Source: Zopfochytrium polystomum (taxonomy: Eukaryota > Chytridiomycota > Chytridiomycetes > Chytridiales > Chytridiaceae). From it: a DNA stretch of 64,000 bases. The position numbers were made by a program, and so were the translations under genes. Below the pieces are notes generated by a model. The model did not search any database. It was not told where the DNA came from and saw only the letters and a program-made list of their open reading frames with translations. Each line of letters opens with the position of its first letter. Within the stretch, counting starts at the first letter, position 1. The stretch lies in contig JAIVFJ010000173.1 of the NCBI GenBank assembly GCA_025765615.1, forward strand, positions 1-64,000, given 5' to 3'. Positions 52,893 through 63,034 of this stretch are shown here, one piece after another.

Positions 52893-54224
52893 AGAAACTG
52901 ATCATCGACAGTGTTGAAAAAGCCTCGTCCTTCTCCTTTGTCCCCAGCGCTTTCACCTTGCTTCTGCAGGACACTGCACTGATACTGTCAATAGATAAGC
53001 AAAGTCTTATGATTGATATCATGGACAAGGCGAGTAAGAATTTTCGGGCGCGATGGGGTGCAGCTGCATCCATCCTGCACACATATCACTTTTCTGTCTG
53101 GGAGAGCTGTTTCAACATTCCACGTGAAATATGGATAGTAGAATTATTCTGCAGATGACTTGGTGGAGTAGTTTTCTGGCTTTTTGACCGACAGGGGGAA
53201 ATTTTCTTGGCAATCAAATTGTTAAATTTTGGTAATGCCACAGAAGTCGCATCTTGGGAATTCATCAAGCTGTATTTTCAATGTTGTGAGGTTCAATGTC
53301 ATTCCAAAAAAATCTCACCGCACCTGTTGAATTGAGACATGACCAGAGTCAGTTAGTTACCGCACTTGGCGCCGGAACTGATCCTTTGGGGAGTGAATAT
53401 ATTTGTTAGACAGAGAAAACTAGGGCAGCAGTGAGGATTGTTCGTCAGCGACAGCACCCAGCGAGACAGTGTAGATCTGTTGCGACAGCTGTGGCGGCGG
53501 CGGCCAGCCGCAGCAAGGGTGCCCTCGTGCACTGCGACATGGGTCACACGGGGATGCTCTGATCGTTGAGCTGCAGGGGGACGAGGACGATGAAGTGTGG
53601 GTCAAGGGGCAGGCGAGCACGGAATGAGCGGCGCTTGTGGTTCGTGAATCGCTGTTGACGGAGAGTGATACGCCCCGCAATGCCTGGTTGTGTGTCCGCT
53701 TTGACGAGCCAGACAATGCCAACCTGGGCACCTTTCCCATGCGGAGTACTATGTGCGGGACGCTGGGGCCGATGGCGTCGTCGGCAGCAGATCGGCGAGA
53801 GGAGATTGGCGAGAGGAGATCGAGTCCAGGGACCGCAAATTGCATTGTTGCGCAGCAGGTACAGACCCACACAGCGGCCCCACCGAAGGCGCTGGCATCC
53901 TGGCTTGTGCGACAAGGATGCAAGGGGTGCAGCGGCAGAGCCTTTCACAAACCCTCGCGAAAACTCACCCAAACAGTGCGACAGAGAACGGCTGAAGCCT
54001 TTTTTGACAAGTCCGTATATGGTTGGAAGGATCAATTAGAGCGGCGGACAGGACGCCATCACGTGACTTGTCCGTGGTTGCCTGCGTCCGTGGACGAGCG
54101 GCAGCATCCCCAAGGGCCTCCCCTCCCTCCCTCTCGCTGTCTATCTCTCTCTGGCACTCTCTATCTTTCTCAATCAAATAGTCGGAACGAGACAATTCCT
54201 TTTGGTTTGTGAGGTTGCCACGCT
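52893..54224. other. No confident gene
   Basis: Several overlapping ORFs on both strands (for example + 53637-54212) carry no recognised domain. The part nearest the gypsy insertion may hold further exons of the interrupted host gene. Confidence 0.35.
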
Positions 54225-54640
54225 TCATTGTACGACTCTCTCGAATCGATACTGATACTCCCCGATCCGACGCGCTTCGCACCGCGCAATGCCGTCGACC
54301 CAGACGCGCATCCCATCCCTCAACCCCCAAACCACTGCCCCAACAGTCGTCATTGTCACGTCCTCCTCCTCTCCTTTCGCTCCGACCTCTCCTCCCACCT
54401 GCACCAGCACTGACATAACAGCAGCGTCCGGGGGCGGAAGGTAGTGGACCCAAGCCTTCTTCGTGAAATCGGGCCAGAAGAAGCGAATCGCGGGGGCGCG
54501 ATGTGGAGGGGCGTGGAGGACGGCGAAGAACGCAGGGGCAGTGGGGCGGCGAGCATAGCGTGCCACGCGGCTCGGGAGGCGGGTAGGGCGAGGGCGATGA
54601 GAGCGTCGTATTCGGTGGTGGTGATAACGGCCGTGGCATC
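54225..54640 (-). pseudogene. GNAT-like acetyltransferase N-terminal fragment
   Basis: On the minus strand, DATAVITTTEYDALIALALP and AWHAMLA, then in another frame FFWPDFTKKAWVHYL and TMTTVGAVVWGLRDGMRVWV, resembling the first half of fungal GNAT proteins (the V-x-x-G-A-V-V-W strand). No acetyl-CoA loop is present before the stop at 54225. Weakly supported. Confidence 0.4.
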
Positions 54641-54744
54641 TGCTGGGATGCTAAGGCCTGGTGGTCGGCCACTTCGCCCTTGTCACCACTGTCGACATAT
54701 CAACTAATTGGGGTGGTCAAACCTCTGTCACTGGTGGTTGCTTC

Positions 54745-54847
54745 AACTGTTTCCGACAGGGTGTTCCACAAGATTCTCGGTAAGACCGAGGGCGAAGAGA
54801 ACGACGAGGGTGCGCCGCACAAGAAGATGTTCAAGCTGTTCGTTTGA
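54745..54847 (+). pseudogene. GNAT C-terminal fragment, copy 3
   Basis: A short + strand piece reads ILGKTEGEENDEGAPHKKMF-KLFV then TGA (54845-54847), nearly matching the C-terminus of the GNAT at 38869 (EGEEYDEDGAPHKKM). It sits directly after a GGGGTGGTCAAACC repeat (about 54713) like that bounding the TIR element at 42223. Confidence 0.55.
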
Positions 54848-55297
54848 GCCCCTTTTATTTTTATTTTTGTTTTTTTGCGCGCCCCATCCGCACGCATATT
54901 TGGCCATACGCGGGTTGCTTTTGGATGAAACGTTTCCGTTCCCCCTCGACAAATCAGAACAAGGAAGAGATCAAGGTCTATGAACACCAAGCGCAAAGGA
55001 GATAAGAAATAGTCCAAGACAGGAAACAGGGAGGAAAAGGAGGGAGTGAAAGAAGGACAGAAAAGTGGAAATTGAAGCAAAAAAAAGTGTCTCAAGACAA
55101 TAACCCAGTCTGATGGCGAAACGGGGAAAGAAGAGATGAAGGAATCTCTATCTGAGAATGGTTGTCGGGAAAGAGATTATGGGAATAGGAGTTAGATACC
55201 AACAATGGAGTCCCGTCTGGCATTTTCGGAAGAGCAAGAGATCAATGTATCACGATGAATGGTTGTAAATCGACAACACATGCCGATGAACAGCGAC
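54848..55297. other. Intergenic, no gene seen
   Basis: Purine-rich DNA (many AAGGAG runs); no supported gene. Confidence 0.4.
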
Positions 55298-58031
55298 TCA
55301 AGAGACTTGCTCATCGCCAGACCCCGCCAGCCATTCCTCGTGCAACATTTCTAGCGACGCCAACTGTAGACGGAGAAGAAATACGTCAGTAAACGGAAGA
55401 ATCACTCAACCCAAAAAACAAAAAAAAAAAAAAAAAAAAAGAAGAAACGCCCCCCCAAATCACCTGCTCCCTCAAACCAGCAACCTCAACCTCCACAATC
55501 TTCCTCTCGCTCAACAGCTCCTTAATCTTCCTGAACGCCTGGCTCGACAGCTTATCAAACCGCGCCATCGCCTCCTCCATCTCTTTCTCCTTTGCAACCT
55601 TCGCCGCCCGCAGCTGCTCCGCCTCGCCGGAGAGCGCCGCCGTCTCCGCCCGCGCGGCAGCTAGCTCCGCCTCGAGCGCCGCGATACGGGGGTCCGGCAA
55701 CGGCGGGTCGGCGGTGACGGTAGCGGTGGGGGTGGAGGATGCTGGGGCGTCCTCGGTGTCGGTCTGCGTGGTCTGGTCCTTGCGCGTCGCGCCGCGCGTT
55801 TGGATCTGGACGTGCCGCACTTTTCGACGGGGGCGAGGCGGCGGGGATGGGTTGCCATCGGGGCCGGTGGTTGCAGCGGCGGGGGCGGAGGAAGGGGCAG
55901 GGACGGTCGCGTCGGGCGGCGCGGATGGGGGGTCGGCTGCGCCGGGGCCATCAGTCGAGGTTGACGTCGAGGCGGAGGCTGTAGGTGGTGCATCAGCGCC
56001 CGGTTCTGCAAGAAGCGACGCGGCCGACGGGGGTGACGTGCCGCGAGTCGCCGCGGCGGCGTTTGCAGCCGTTGGTGGAGCCAGGCCAGCGTTTTCGAGG
56101 ACGGAAGACGGCGGCGGGGTGTTGGAGACGGTCCGCGCGGGAGCGTTCGGCGCCGCGCCGTCCTTGACGATCGACACCTGCGCAGGTTCGACTGGCGCTC
56201 CGGCGGCCATCACCAGCGACGAGCCGCGCTCGCCAAATGAGATCGGCACAGGCTCGAGGCTCGCCTCCGGCTTCAACCTCGCCTTTGTGATGACGTCGAT
56301 GGTTGGCGTCGGCGGCGCGTCCTCGTCGTCTTCAACGTACTCTTCGGCGTCGTCTTCGTCCCACTCTTCCCCCTCCGCCGGAGCGATCGGCACCGCCTGG
56401 ACTTGCTCGACAGACTGGCGGAAGATGACGTTTCGTCCGTGTCGGACACGCGGAAGGGGCGCGTCCAGGTCGGGGCCGGCCAGCTCCGCAACAAGGTCGT
56501 TGTCGACCATCGCGTTGAAACGGGTGTTTTCGCGGAGCTCGTCGTCCATGTCGTCGGAATCCGTGTCGATGTAGTCGTCTTCGTCTTCGAAGTACGGATC
56601 GTCGTCGTCGTTCGCGTAGGCGCCGGCTCCCGTTGGGCCCTGGTTTCGGTACTGCGGCAGCATCAGAGCTTGCTGCTGATACATCAGTTGCTGCTGCTGT
56701 TGCTGCTGTTGCTGCTGCTGTTGTTGGAGAACCGTTGGGAAGGGTTGACCACCGTACTGCTGCTGCTGAGGAGCATACATCCCGCCCTGAACTGGGCCGC
56801 CTCCTCGGCCCATCGGAGCCGCCATGGGTGCCGTCATGGGCATTTTCGAGTTCTGCGCTTGAGGTGATATTCCTCCAAGCCCAAGGTTCATCATGAAGCT
56901 CGGTTGCATCAGGGGTGACATCCCGTTCCCTGCCACCATCTGTGGTGCCAGCTGCTGCTGCGGCTGGCGCTGTTGGGGCTGCTGCTGAGAGGCTAGCTGC
57001 TGTTTGGATCCTTCGTTGCCGTCGTTGAAGTCATCGTCTGGACGGCCGGTTGGCTTGGTTGACGAAGGGCCCGACGTTGCTCGACCAGCGTTGGGTCCGA
57101 CAGTTCCAGGCACCTGCTTTGATGCAGTTTGGTTTCCCGAGGGGCCTTGCTGCTGCTGCGGTGGCGGCGGCGAACCCTTTGCCGGAGCAGCCGCCTTGGC
57201 TGGCTTTTCGCTCTTCTTGTTGCGACCAAACTTGAAGATGCCTGTGCTCCGCTTCTTTTGCTTTTCCGGCTGCTGCAGCTGAGCCGGAGCACTTGCCTGC
57301 TTTGGGGTACCTGTCAAGACAGAAAGACGTGTGTGAGTTGATCATTTGGCAGGTGTAGATCCCCCGTGAACCAAACTCTCGAAGTACCCTTCCACCTCTC
57401 ACTTACTTTGCGACTTCACTGCAGCCGAGATCGCCGCAGCCTCCATGTTGATCTCGTCGCTCAGATCGGACAGGTCCGAGTCCACGGAGGAGCGCAAACC
57501 CGTCGCTCCGAGGGGCTGCACCGAGATTCGGGTACTTGCGTCGCCTTGTTGGAGCAACTGCTCGAGATTCTGCTGGTTCATACTCATCGGTACGGACCCC
57601 ATTGGAGGCGACAGAAAGTTGGCCATGCCCGGTGGGGGCATATTCGGTGGCGGCGGGTGGGAAGGAGGGGGGAAGTTGGGGAGCGGCATGTTTGGAGGCG
57701 GTCGGTTGGGCGATCCGGGGTACGGCCCGCCCTGCATCATCATCTGCTGCTGCGGAGACATCATCATGGGACCGCCTATGCCAGGCCCGCCGGGACCGCC
57801 TGGTGGTTGGCCCATCTGCTGCTGTTGCTGCTGTAGCAGGACCAGCTGCTGCTGCATCATCTCTTGACGCTGGCTCAGTTGCATTTGTTGGCGCATGTAA
57901 GCCATCTGCTGCTGCTGGAATTGCTGCTGAGGTGATCCTGGTGGGAACTGTTGCTGCAGCTGCGGTTGCTGCTGCAGGCCGCCCGCCATTGGCTGCTGGG
58001 GCACGTAGTTGGAGTTCGGTCTCTGGATCAT
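55298..58031 (-). CDS. Q/P-rich protein with C-terminal coiled coil
   Basis: Three exons on the minus strand: 58031-57407, 57310-55464 and 55363-55298. Introns have GTAAGT/ACAG and GTGATT/ACAG borders (106 and 100 nt). They splice in frame to 845 residues. Residues 1-150 are Gln/Met/Pro-rich with Q tracts; later come a DSDLSDLSDEI acidic motif, a basic patch (GIFKFGRNKKSEK), another Q-rich zone, an acidic block (DDDDPYFEDEDD), Pro/Ala/Thr-rich disordered sequence, and a coiled coil (ALEAELAAARAETAALSGEA through FRKIKELLSERKIVEVEVAG). The last exon adds LASLEMLHEEWLAG. No catalytic domain is visible; a scaffold or transcription-related role is possible but unproven. Confidence 0.78.
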
Positions 58032-58310
58032 CGGGATGGGGAAGGGAATGTATGGGTGGATAGAGTGTCGACGATCTAGGTCGCAAAAAAGAGGGTGAGG
58101 GTCAGATCGGGGTTACGGGAAGGGAGGGTAGGTGGAGATCCACGCCGCCTTGACCGATCCAGACCAAGACAGTCCAGATCACGCGGGAAACCAGCGGTGT
58201 GGTGGACCAAGATCAGATATCCGGACGGTGGGCCAGGTGTGTTTGCTGCCGTTCCCAGCGACGAAATTTGCAAAAGGGAACAAAAACGATGGGACTTCAT
58301 TCAGCAGCAG

Positions 58311-59093
58311 TTAGCTTCCTTTTGCCTTCCAAGCCTCTTCCATCGTTATGACATCCTCTAGCGGTCTCCAATGGTACTTGACGCTGAACGGACCACCGCT
58401 ACCTGCCTCCTTTCCCTCAGGAAAGTCCAGCCTCAAGTCCACATGCACGCCCGGCTTCCCCGCGACCCGCCCCATCCCGCGCATCCCGCGCTTGTCCCAC
58501 GAAATCTCTACCGCCCCCGACCCCCTCGCTGTTCTTTCCTGCTCGGTCATGAACACGTTCATGGCCTCCCACGCCTGCTCTGACGCAGCCGCTTCCCCGC
58601 TGGCAATCAAATCCGGCACAGTCGGGGAATCACTGGCGGCGACGGCAAACTCGGCGTGCTCCCACCCCGATGAGTACACCGACAGCCCTTTCCCAGGCAC
58701 CCGCGCCTTTGGCGCAGGCAGCTCGATGACGTAAACGTGCCGCTCCCACTTGGGCCCGAACCGCAGATCGCCGTCGGGCAACGCGGAGCCCTGCCATCGT
58801 GCGTCGTGAACTCTGACGGGCTCTTGCAGCCGGAAGGTCGCGATGGGGCGGCCGGCGATCGTGGTCTCGGTGAGGAGCGCCGCGCCGAGCTGCTCCAGCT
58901 CTTGTTTACGAAGGGCGTATTCGGCCAGCGTTTCCACGCGGAGGCAAATGTGGTCGCATGGGCAGATTGATGTTGGAAGCGACGGATGGGCGGCGTACAG
59001 GGTCTGGAGCAGCCGATCCAGGAAGGCTGGGGCTTCCGCAAGGTGGTGAGCGAGCGTCGGCAGATCTGCGGATATCTTTGGCAAAATGACCAA
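58311..59093 (-). CDS. YecM-domain (VOC-like) protein
   Basis: About 260 residues. Conserved pieces CPCDHICLRVETLAEYALRK, LLTETTIAGRPIATFRL, FGPKWERHVYVIELPAPK and SSGWEHAEFAV match the YecM family, a vicinal-oxygen-chelate fold of unknown reaction known mainly from bacteria. His in DHICLRV and Glu in GWEHAEF are candidate metal ligands. The frame begins at a TTG (59093) with no in-frame ATG upstream; the previous gene's stop is only 40 bases away, so the true start may depend on a short intron or a base error. The C-terminal WRPLEDVITMEEAWKAK is intact. Confidence 0.75.
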   Translation of the reverse strand: MVILPKISADLPTLAHHLAEAPAFLDRLLQTLYAAHPSLPTSICPCDHICLRVETLAEYALRKQELEQLGAALLTETTIAGRPIATFRLQEPVRVHDARWQGSALPDGDLRFGPKWERHVYVIELPAPKARVPGKGLSVYSSGWEHAEFAVAASDSPTVPDLIASGEAAASEQAWEAMNVFMTEQERTARGSGAVEISWDKRGMRGMGRVAGKPGVHVDLRLDFPEGKEAGSGGPFSVKYHWRPLEDVITMEEAWKAKGS

Positions 59094-59132
59094 CCGTGGC
59101 CAGAGTATATTTCAATGCAGCCGCTAAAACGC

Positions 59133-59886
59133 TCAACGAGTCTTCCTAAGCGCTTTCAACCACGCTTCCTTCGCCGTCTTCCCTTCTCGGTCGGCGGCGT
59201 CCTGCACCTCTCGAGTCTGCCACTGGTCCAGCGTCTTGAGTTCCTCGTCGAATTCAAACCTTCGTGTCGCTAGCAGCGTTCCGTCCTTGTTGTACTGGGG
59301 GATTCCGCCCGCCGACTCCAACACGTCCTTTGACAGTTGTTCAACGTCCTCAAAGTCGGTGGGGCGATGCTTCTTGTGCTTGTTTCGGGAAGCCTTGTGG
59401 GTGAACGATACGATGAGGCAGAGAAGTAGAAGAAGACCGATGCACCCGACGGCGATGATGGCCTGGTCAAAGAGATGAAGAAGGAGGGACACAAGTAAGA
59501 GATCGGGGAGGAAGGGGTGGCGGGGACATGGGCGGGTTAGATCGTTGGCGGATGGAAAGATCGGTGACTGCGATGGATCGGTCACAGGGAGGGTGGCTGG
59601 CTGGCTGGCTCACCGCATTCGAGTTTTTGAGGACGTCGGCACCCTCTGTTGCACCGCCCGCTTCACCTCCTCCTCCGGTGGCCTCGGCGCCGGCGTGCTC
59701 GCTGGTAGCCTCGCCAGCAGCGCCCTCGGAGGTTGCGCCCCCGGAGTGCTCGCCCCCGCCCCCGGCAGCAGCCGACGACGATGCCTCGAGTGCCTGCGAC
59801 GCCGTCGACGCCAATGAGGTCAAGAGCGACGAGAGGACGGACGACGCCGCCGATGCCACCGACTTGGTCGTTGCCTCTTCAGCCAT
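59133..59886 (-). CDS. Single-pass membrane protein, Ala/Ser/Gly-rich N-terminus
   Basis: Two exons, 59886-59614 and 59462-59133, splice in frame (GTGAGC donor, CCAG acceptor) to 200 residues starting MAEEATTKSV. The N-terminal 90 residues are Ala/Ser/Gly/Glu-rich and probably disordered. Exon 2 starts with a membrane segment AIIAVGCIGLLLLLCLIVSF, followed by a basic stop-transfer (HKASRNKHKKHR) and a charged cytosolic tail with FEFDEELKTLDQWQTREVQ. No family recognised. It lies 40 bases upstream of the YecM gene on the same strand. Confidence 0.72.
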
Positions 59887-59889
59887 GTT

Positions 59890-60264
59890 TGTTTTCTGTC
59901 TTTGAATGAAAAAGAAAAAGAAAAATAAAAAGAAAAGATAAAAACAGGTTGGACTGGGAATCAGACAGAGCAGCGCCTCAATGGCCCCAAGAGACAACGT
60001 TATTGCCAAAATCTGGGTGGCGTTGTCGCCCAACAACCAACAACCAACAACCAACAACCAGCAACCACAGCTTCAGAGCAAACAAAAAACCCCGCAAAGT
60101 GTTGCGAGCAAAAACAGGAAAGCAAAACGCAACACATCCCTCCCAACGACGCGCCAGCAACACCGTCCGACAGACAGTTCACTAACGCCATTCTCAGGAA
60201 GCCGCAAAACCCCCCCGAACTGTCCTCAGCGCCGTATGCACGATCGTATTTCGCTTTCGTCTCC
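59890..60264. other. Intergenic between divergent genes
   Basis: Contains (CAACCAA)n-like repeats at about 60033-60062. No N-terminal exon for the downstream oxidoreductase could be found here. Confidence 0.45.
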
Positions 60265-61022
60265 CCCACAGTGTCGCCGAACGCACCTTAGCACCGCCGT
60301 CAGCGACCGTCTCGGGTACACTCGCCGCCGCGCTCGCCGGCGTCAAAACGCTCATTCTGATCTCTTCCGGCGATATCTTCGGCGACCGCTCCCTCCAGCA
60401 CAAGAACGCCGTCGACGCCGCGAAAGCGGCCAGCGTCAACGCGATCCTGTACACGTCCGGGCTCCGCGCACCCAACGTGGAGCTCACCCTCGCTGAGGAG
60501 CACAAAGCCACTGAAGAGTGCATTGCCGGGTCTGGCTTGAAGCACATCTTCCTCCGCAACGGCTGGTACCTCGACAACTGGACGGGACGCGCGGATCAGT
60601 TTATTTTGCAAGGCAAAATCCTCAATGCCGTGGGCGGCACAAAAGTCTCGGCGGCCACGCGCGCGGACTACGCCGAGGCCGCCGTCGCCGCCGCACTCCT
60701 TGCCCACGAAGGGAAACTGGCAAAAACGGCGCACGAGCTCTGCGGCGAGGCTTTCACGCTTGAGGAGCTGGCGGCGGAGATCTCGCTGCGTGCGGGCAAG
60801 ACTGTAAAGTCAGAAGTCGTTTCAGAGGAAGAGCTCTGCAGGCAGCTGAAGGGGTACGGACTCCCTGAGCGACTTGTCCATTTGACGGCGGCGACAGACG
60901 CGGAGGTCTCGAAAGGAGCTCTCTATGGTGAAACGACGGACTTGGTCAGCTTGATCGGCCGCCAACCGTACAACTGGAAACAGCATGTGAAAGAAGTTGT
61001 TGAAGCGTTGCCTTTGGCTTAA
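60265..61022 (+). CDS. NmrA-like / QOR2-type NAD(P)-dependent oxidoreductase, N-terminus missing
   Basis: The frame holds VKTLILISSGDIFGDRSLQH, NAVDAAKAASVNAILYTSG, LAEEHKATEECIAGSGLKHI, FLRNGWYLDNW, then a C-terminal domain ending EVVEALPLA. This follows the NmrA-like/quinone oxidoreductase 2 family (YtfG-type), which binds NAD(P)H through a Rossmann fold. The usual first about 70 residues with the TGATGxLG glycine motif are not found upstream, and no ATG opens the frame; an acceptor-like CCCCCACAG lies at 60263-60271, so an exon may be unrecognised or lost. Without the glycine motif the visible product could not bind cofactor normally. Confidence 0.7.
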
Positions 61023-61695
61023 GGCCGTTTCCGCAATTAGCAGTAAATTGCACTGAAATTGACTCAGTCCAAAGCCTTTTTTCAGCACAATCTTAGCACG
61101 TGTGACCTATGCGGTGACTTTTGCGAGCCCAAGGCTCCCGCGGTCGAAAGTGCTGCCAATGACGAGGGCCTGGCGGCCATTTGTGGCAGCCCGAGGCTTC
61201 AGCACAAAGAATTCGAAAAGGATAACAAATCGATTTCACCTTGCTCATAAGCGCTTCGGGCTCTTGTCGACTTTGACCTCGTTTGGATAGCCGGTCGGCT
61301 TCGTCGTTCTGTCCCCTCGGGAAACGCTCAAACGCGATGCGCCAGGAGTGAGAAGCCGGAAAGTTACGTACGCGTGCAAATATTTTCCACCCAACTACTC
61401 GATCATCAGCTGAGATCCGCCACGGACGCGCACTCGATAACTTCGTCTCGCGGCAGCCTTTCCATCACCATTTGCACCGTCACCTCCGCTCTTCACCGGC
61501 TTCCTGCCAGAAGCCTCGTTGGTTTTGGGCGTCACCGCTTTCTTGCTGCTGGCGGCCGCAGGAGCGACGATTCCGCGGCCCTTTGCTCCGGCGACGGTGG
61601 CCGACCCTTGTTCCCCGTCGTTGAGGCTCCGGTGGCGCACGCGCCTTTGCCGGCGCGGCGGAACAGCCCGCGGTTGGCGCGGAACTGGAACCCAG

Positions 61696-62640
61696 CTAGC
61701 CCCAGGTTTTCCGGATGTTGGCGTAGTCGCGATCTTGTCGGCCTTCGACGGTGTGCTCGTTGGAAATTTTCTTGGCTGTTTGAGGGGGGTTTGAAAGCGG
61801 AGCGGGAGCCAGTTACGCAAAGCTCATAATGAATCTGTCACAAAAAAAGAAAGCAAAAGGCGAACTGCGTGACTTACCCATACCCCAGTCGATGAGCTCC
61901 ATTTTGGGGACGACTCCCTGCGATGGGAAGGGAAAGAAACAAGGAAAAATAAGTCTTCTGCGTGCAACCCAAACACCAACTCTACCGGTTTATCGCTGGG
62001 GCTGGCGTGAACGCGAATGTTCCCAGGATTCATGTCAGAATGAACGTAGCCAACATCCTTTTGCTGCTTCGCGATCTGGCCGTAAATCGCGTCGCTCAAT
62101 TTCACTTTGTTGGGGTGGTCTCGTGCATCCTCGTGGTTCAAAAGGTACTTTGACCTTGCCTCGGGGTTGGCTTTCTGCGTCCGAAGCCCGTCCTTCACTC
62201 CCGTCGTGCCGACCTTTTTTTGCACCATTATTTTGCTGCCTTCTTCCGCAACGAGCTGGCCAGCTGAACAGCCAAACCGAAGCGACGTGAGGGGCGAGCC
62301 TGTGTTAGATTGAGGGCAAAAACAAAGAAAGTAACTCGGCCTGTTACCGGCTCTCGTCGCGTCCACTTCGTTTGCCCAAAACTTCCTTCGCGCCTCCTTG
62401 TATATCACATCGTCGGATCCGTGTTTGCCATGTTAAACGGTCGCCATCTTGCCCTGATTCGCAACTTTGTCGCCGACCTTTTGGCAGCGAAAATGAGCCA
62501 ACCTAAAGCGCAAACACCAAAAAGAAATGACCTTACCGCAATCGACACGCCGCCAACGATTCGTGTTGTCCCTGCCTATGTTGGGGGTGATCACGAAACG
62601 GAACCCGCCAGCCTGCGGACAAGTCCCCACATTTGCCTGA
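61696..62640 (-). CDS. Kinase-fold protein (HxDxxxxN...DWG), start unresolved
   Basis: Minus strand exons, in order: an uncertain 5' part around 62640-62535 (FRFVITPNIG); 62430-62348 (KHGSDDVIYKEARRKFWANE); 62263-61986 with GQLVAEEGSK, a Lys-rich segment and YVHSDMNPGNIRV; 61917-61878 with VVPKMELIDWGM; and 61775-61696 with AKKISNEHTVEGRQDRDYAN, stop 61696-61698. The introns between the last three exons are 68 and 102 nt with good borders. HSDMNPGN and DWG are the catalytic and metal loops of a eukaryotic-like kinase fold. A single A appears missing in MA-KHG (about 62425). Family placement (aminoglycoside-kinase-like versus atypical protein kinase) is open. Confidence 0.6.
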
Positions 62641-62675
62641 AAAGGAAATTGCGCTTTGTCTGTCTGTCTTTCCCT

Positions 62676-62678
62676 TTG

Positions 62679-62720
<42 letters not shown>
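62676..62720 (+). repeat. (CT)n microsatellite
   Basis: About 20 CT dinucleotides. Confidence 0.95.
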
Positions 62721-62722
<2 letters not shown>

Positions 62723-63034
62723 GCCCTTTACGCCGGGTGAGCAGGGAGGGTAGTTCTTGGTGATGCAGCGGCTGAGTAGATGAAATGAAACTTCGGCTGC
62801 CGGGCGCGATGGTGAGAAAGAGCAAGAAGTAACTCTGGTGCTAGCGAGGGTGGAAGGAATTTCGCTACGACAGTTCTCCATGTTGTTTCTTGGTGATGCA
62901 GCGGCTCCCGCCGCTGCGTTATGGTGTTGAAAATGATGACCGGATCGCAAACCAAAGGCTGCAACTCTGGAATCCAAACACCACGCAAAGTGCTTAGCCG
63001 GCCGCAGGGAATCTCAGGCACAAATTAAAAAAAA
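62721..63034. other. Intergenic, short direct repeat
   Basis: CTTGGTGATGCAGCGGCT occurs twice (about 62757 and 62890), each in a similar context. No gene seen. Confidence 0.45.

Noticed and set aside
53420..54212. Overlapping ORFs of 160-190 residues on both strands
   Set aside because: No domain recognised and no splice logic; left as unassigned.
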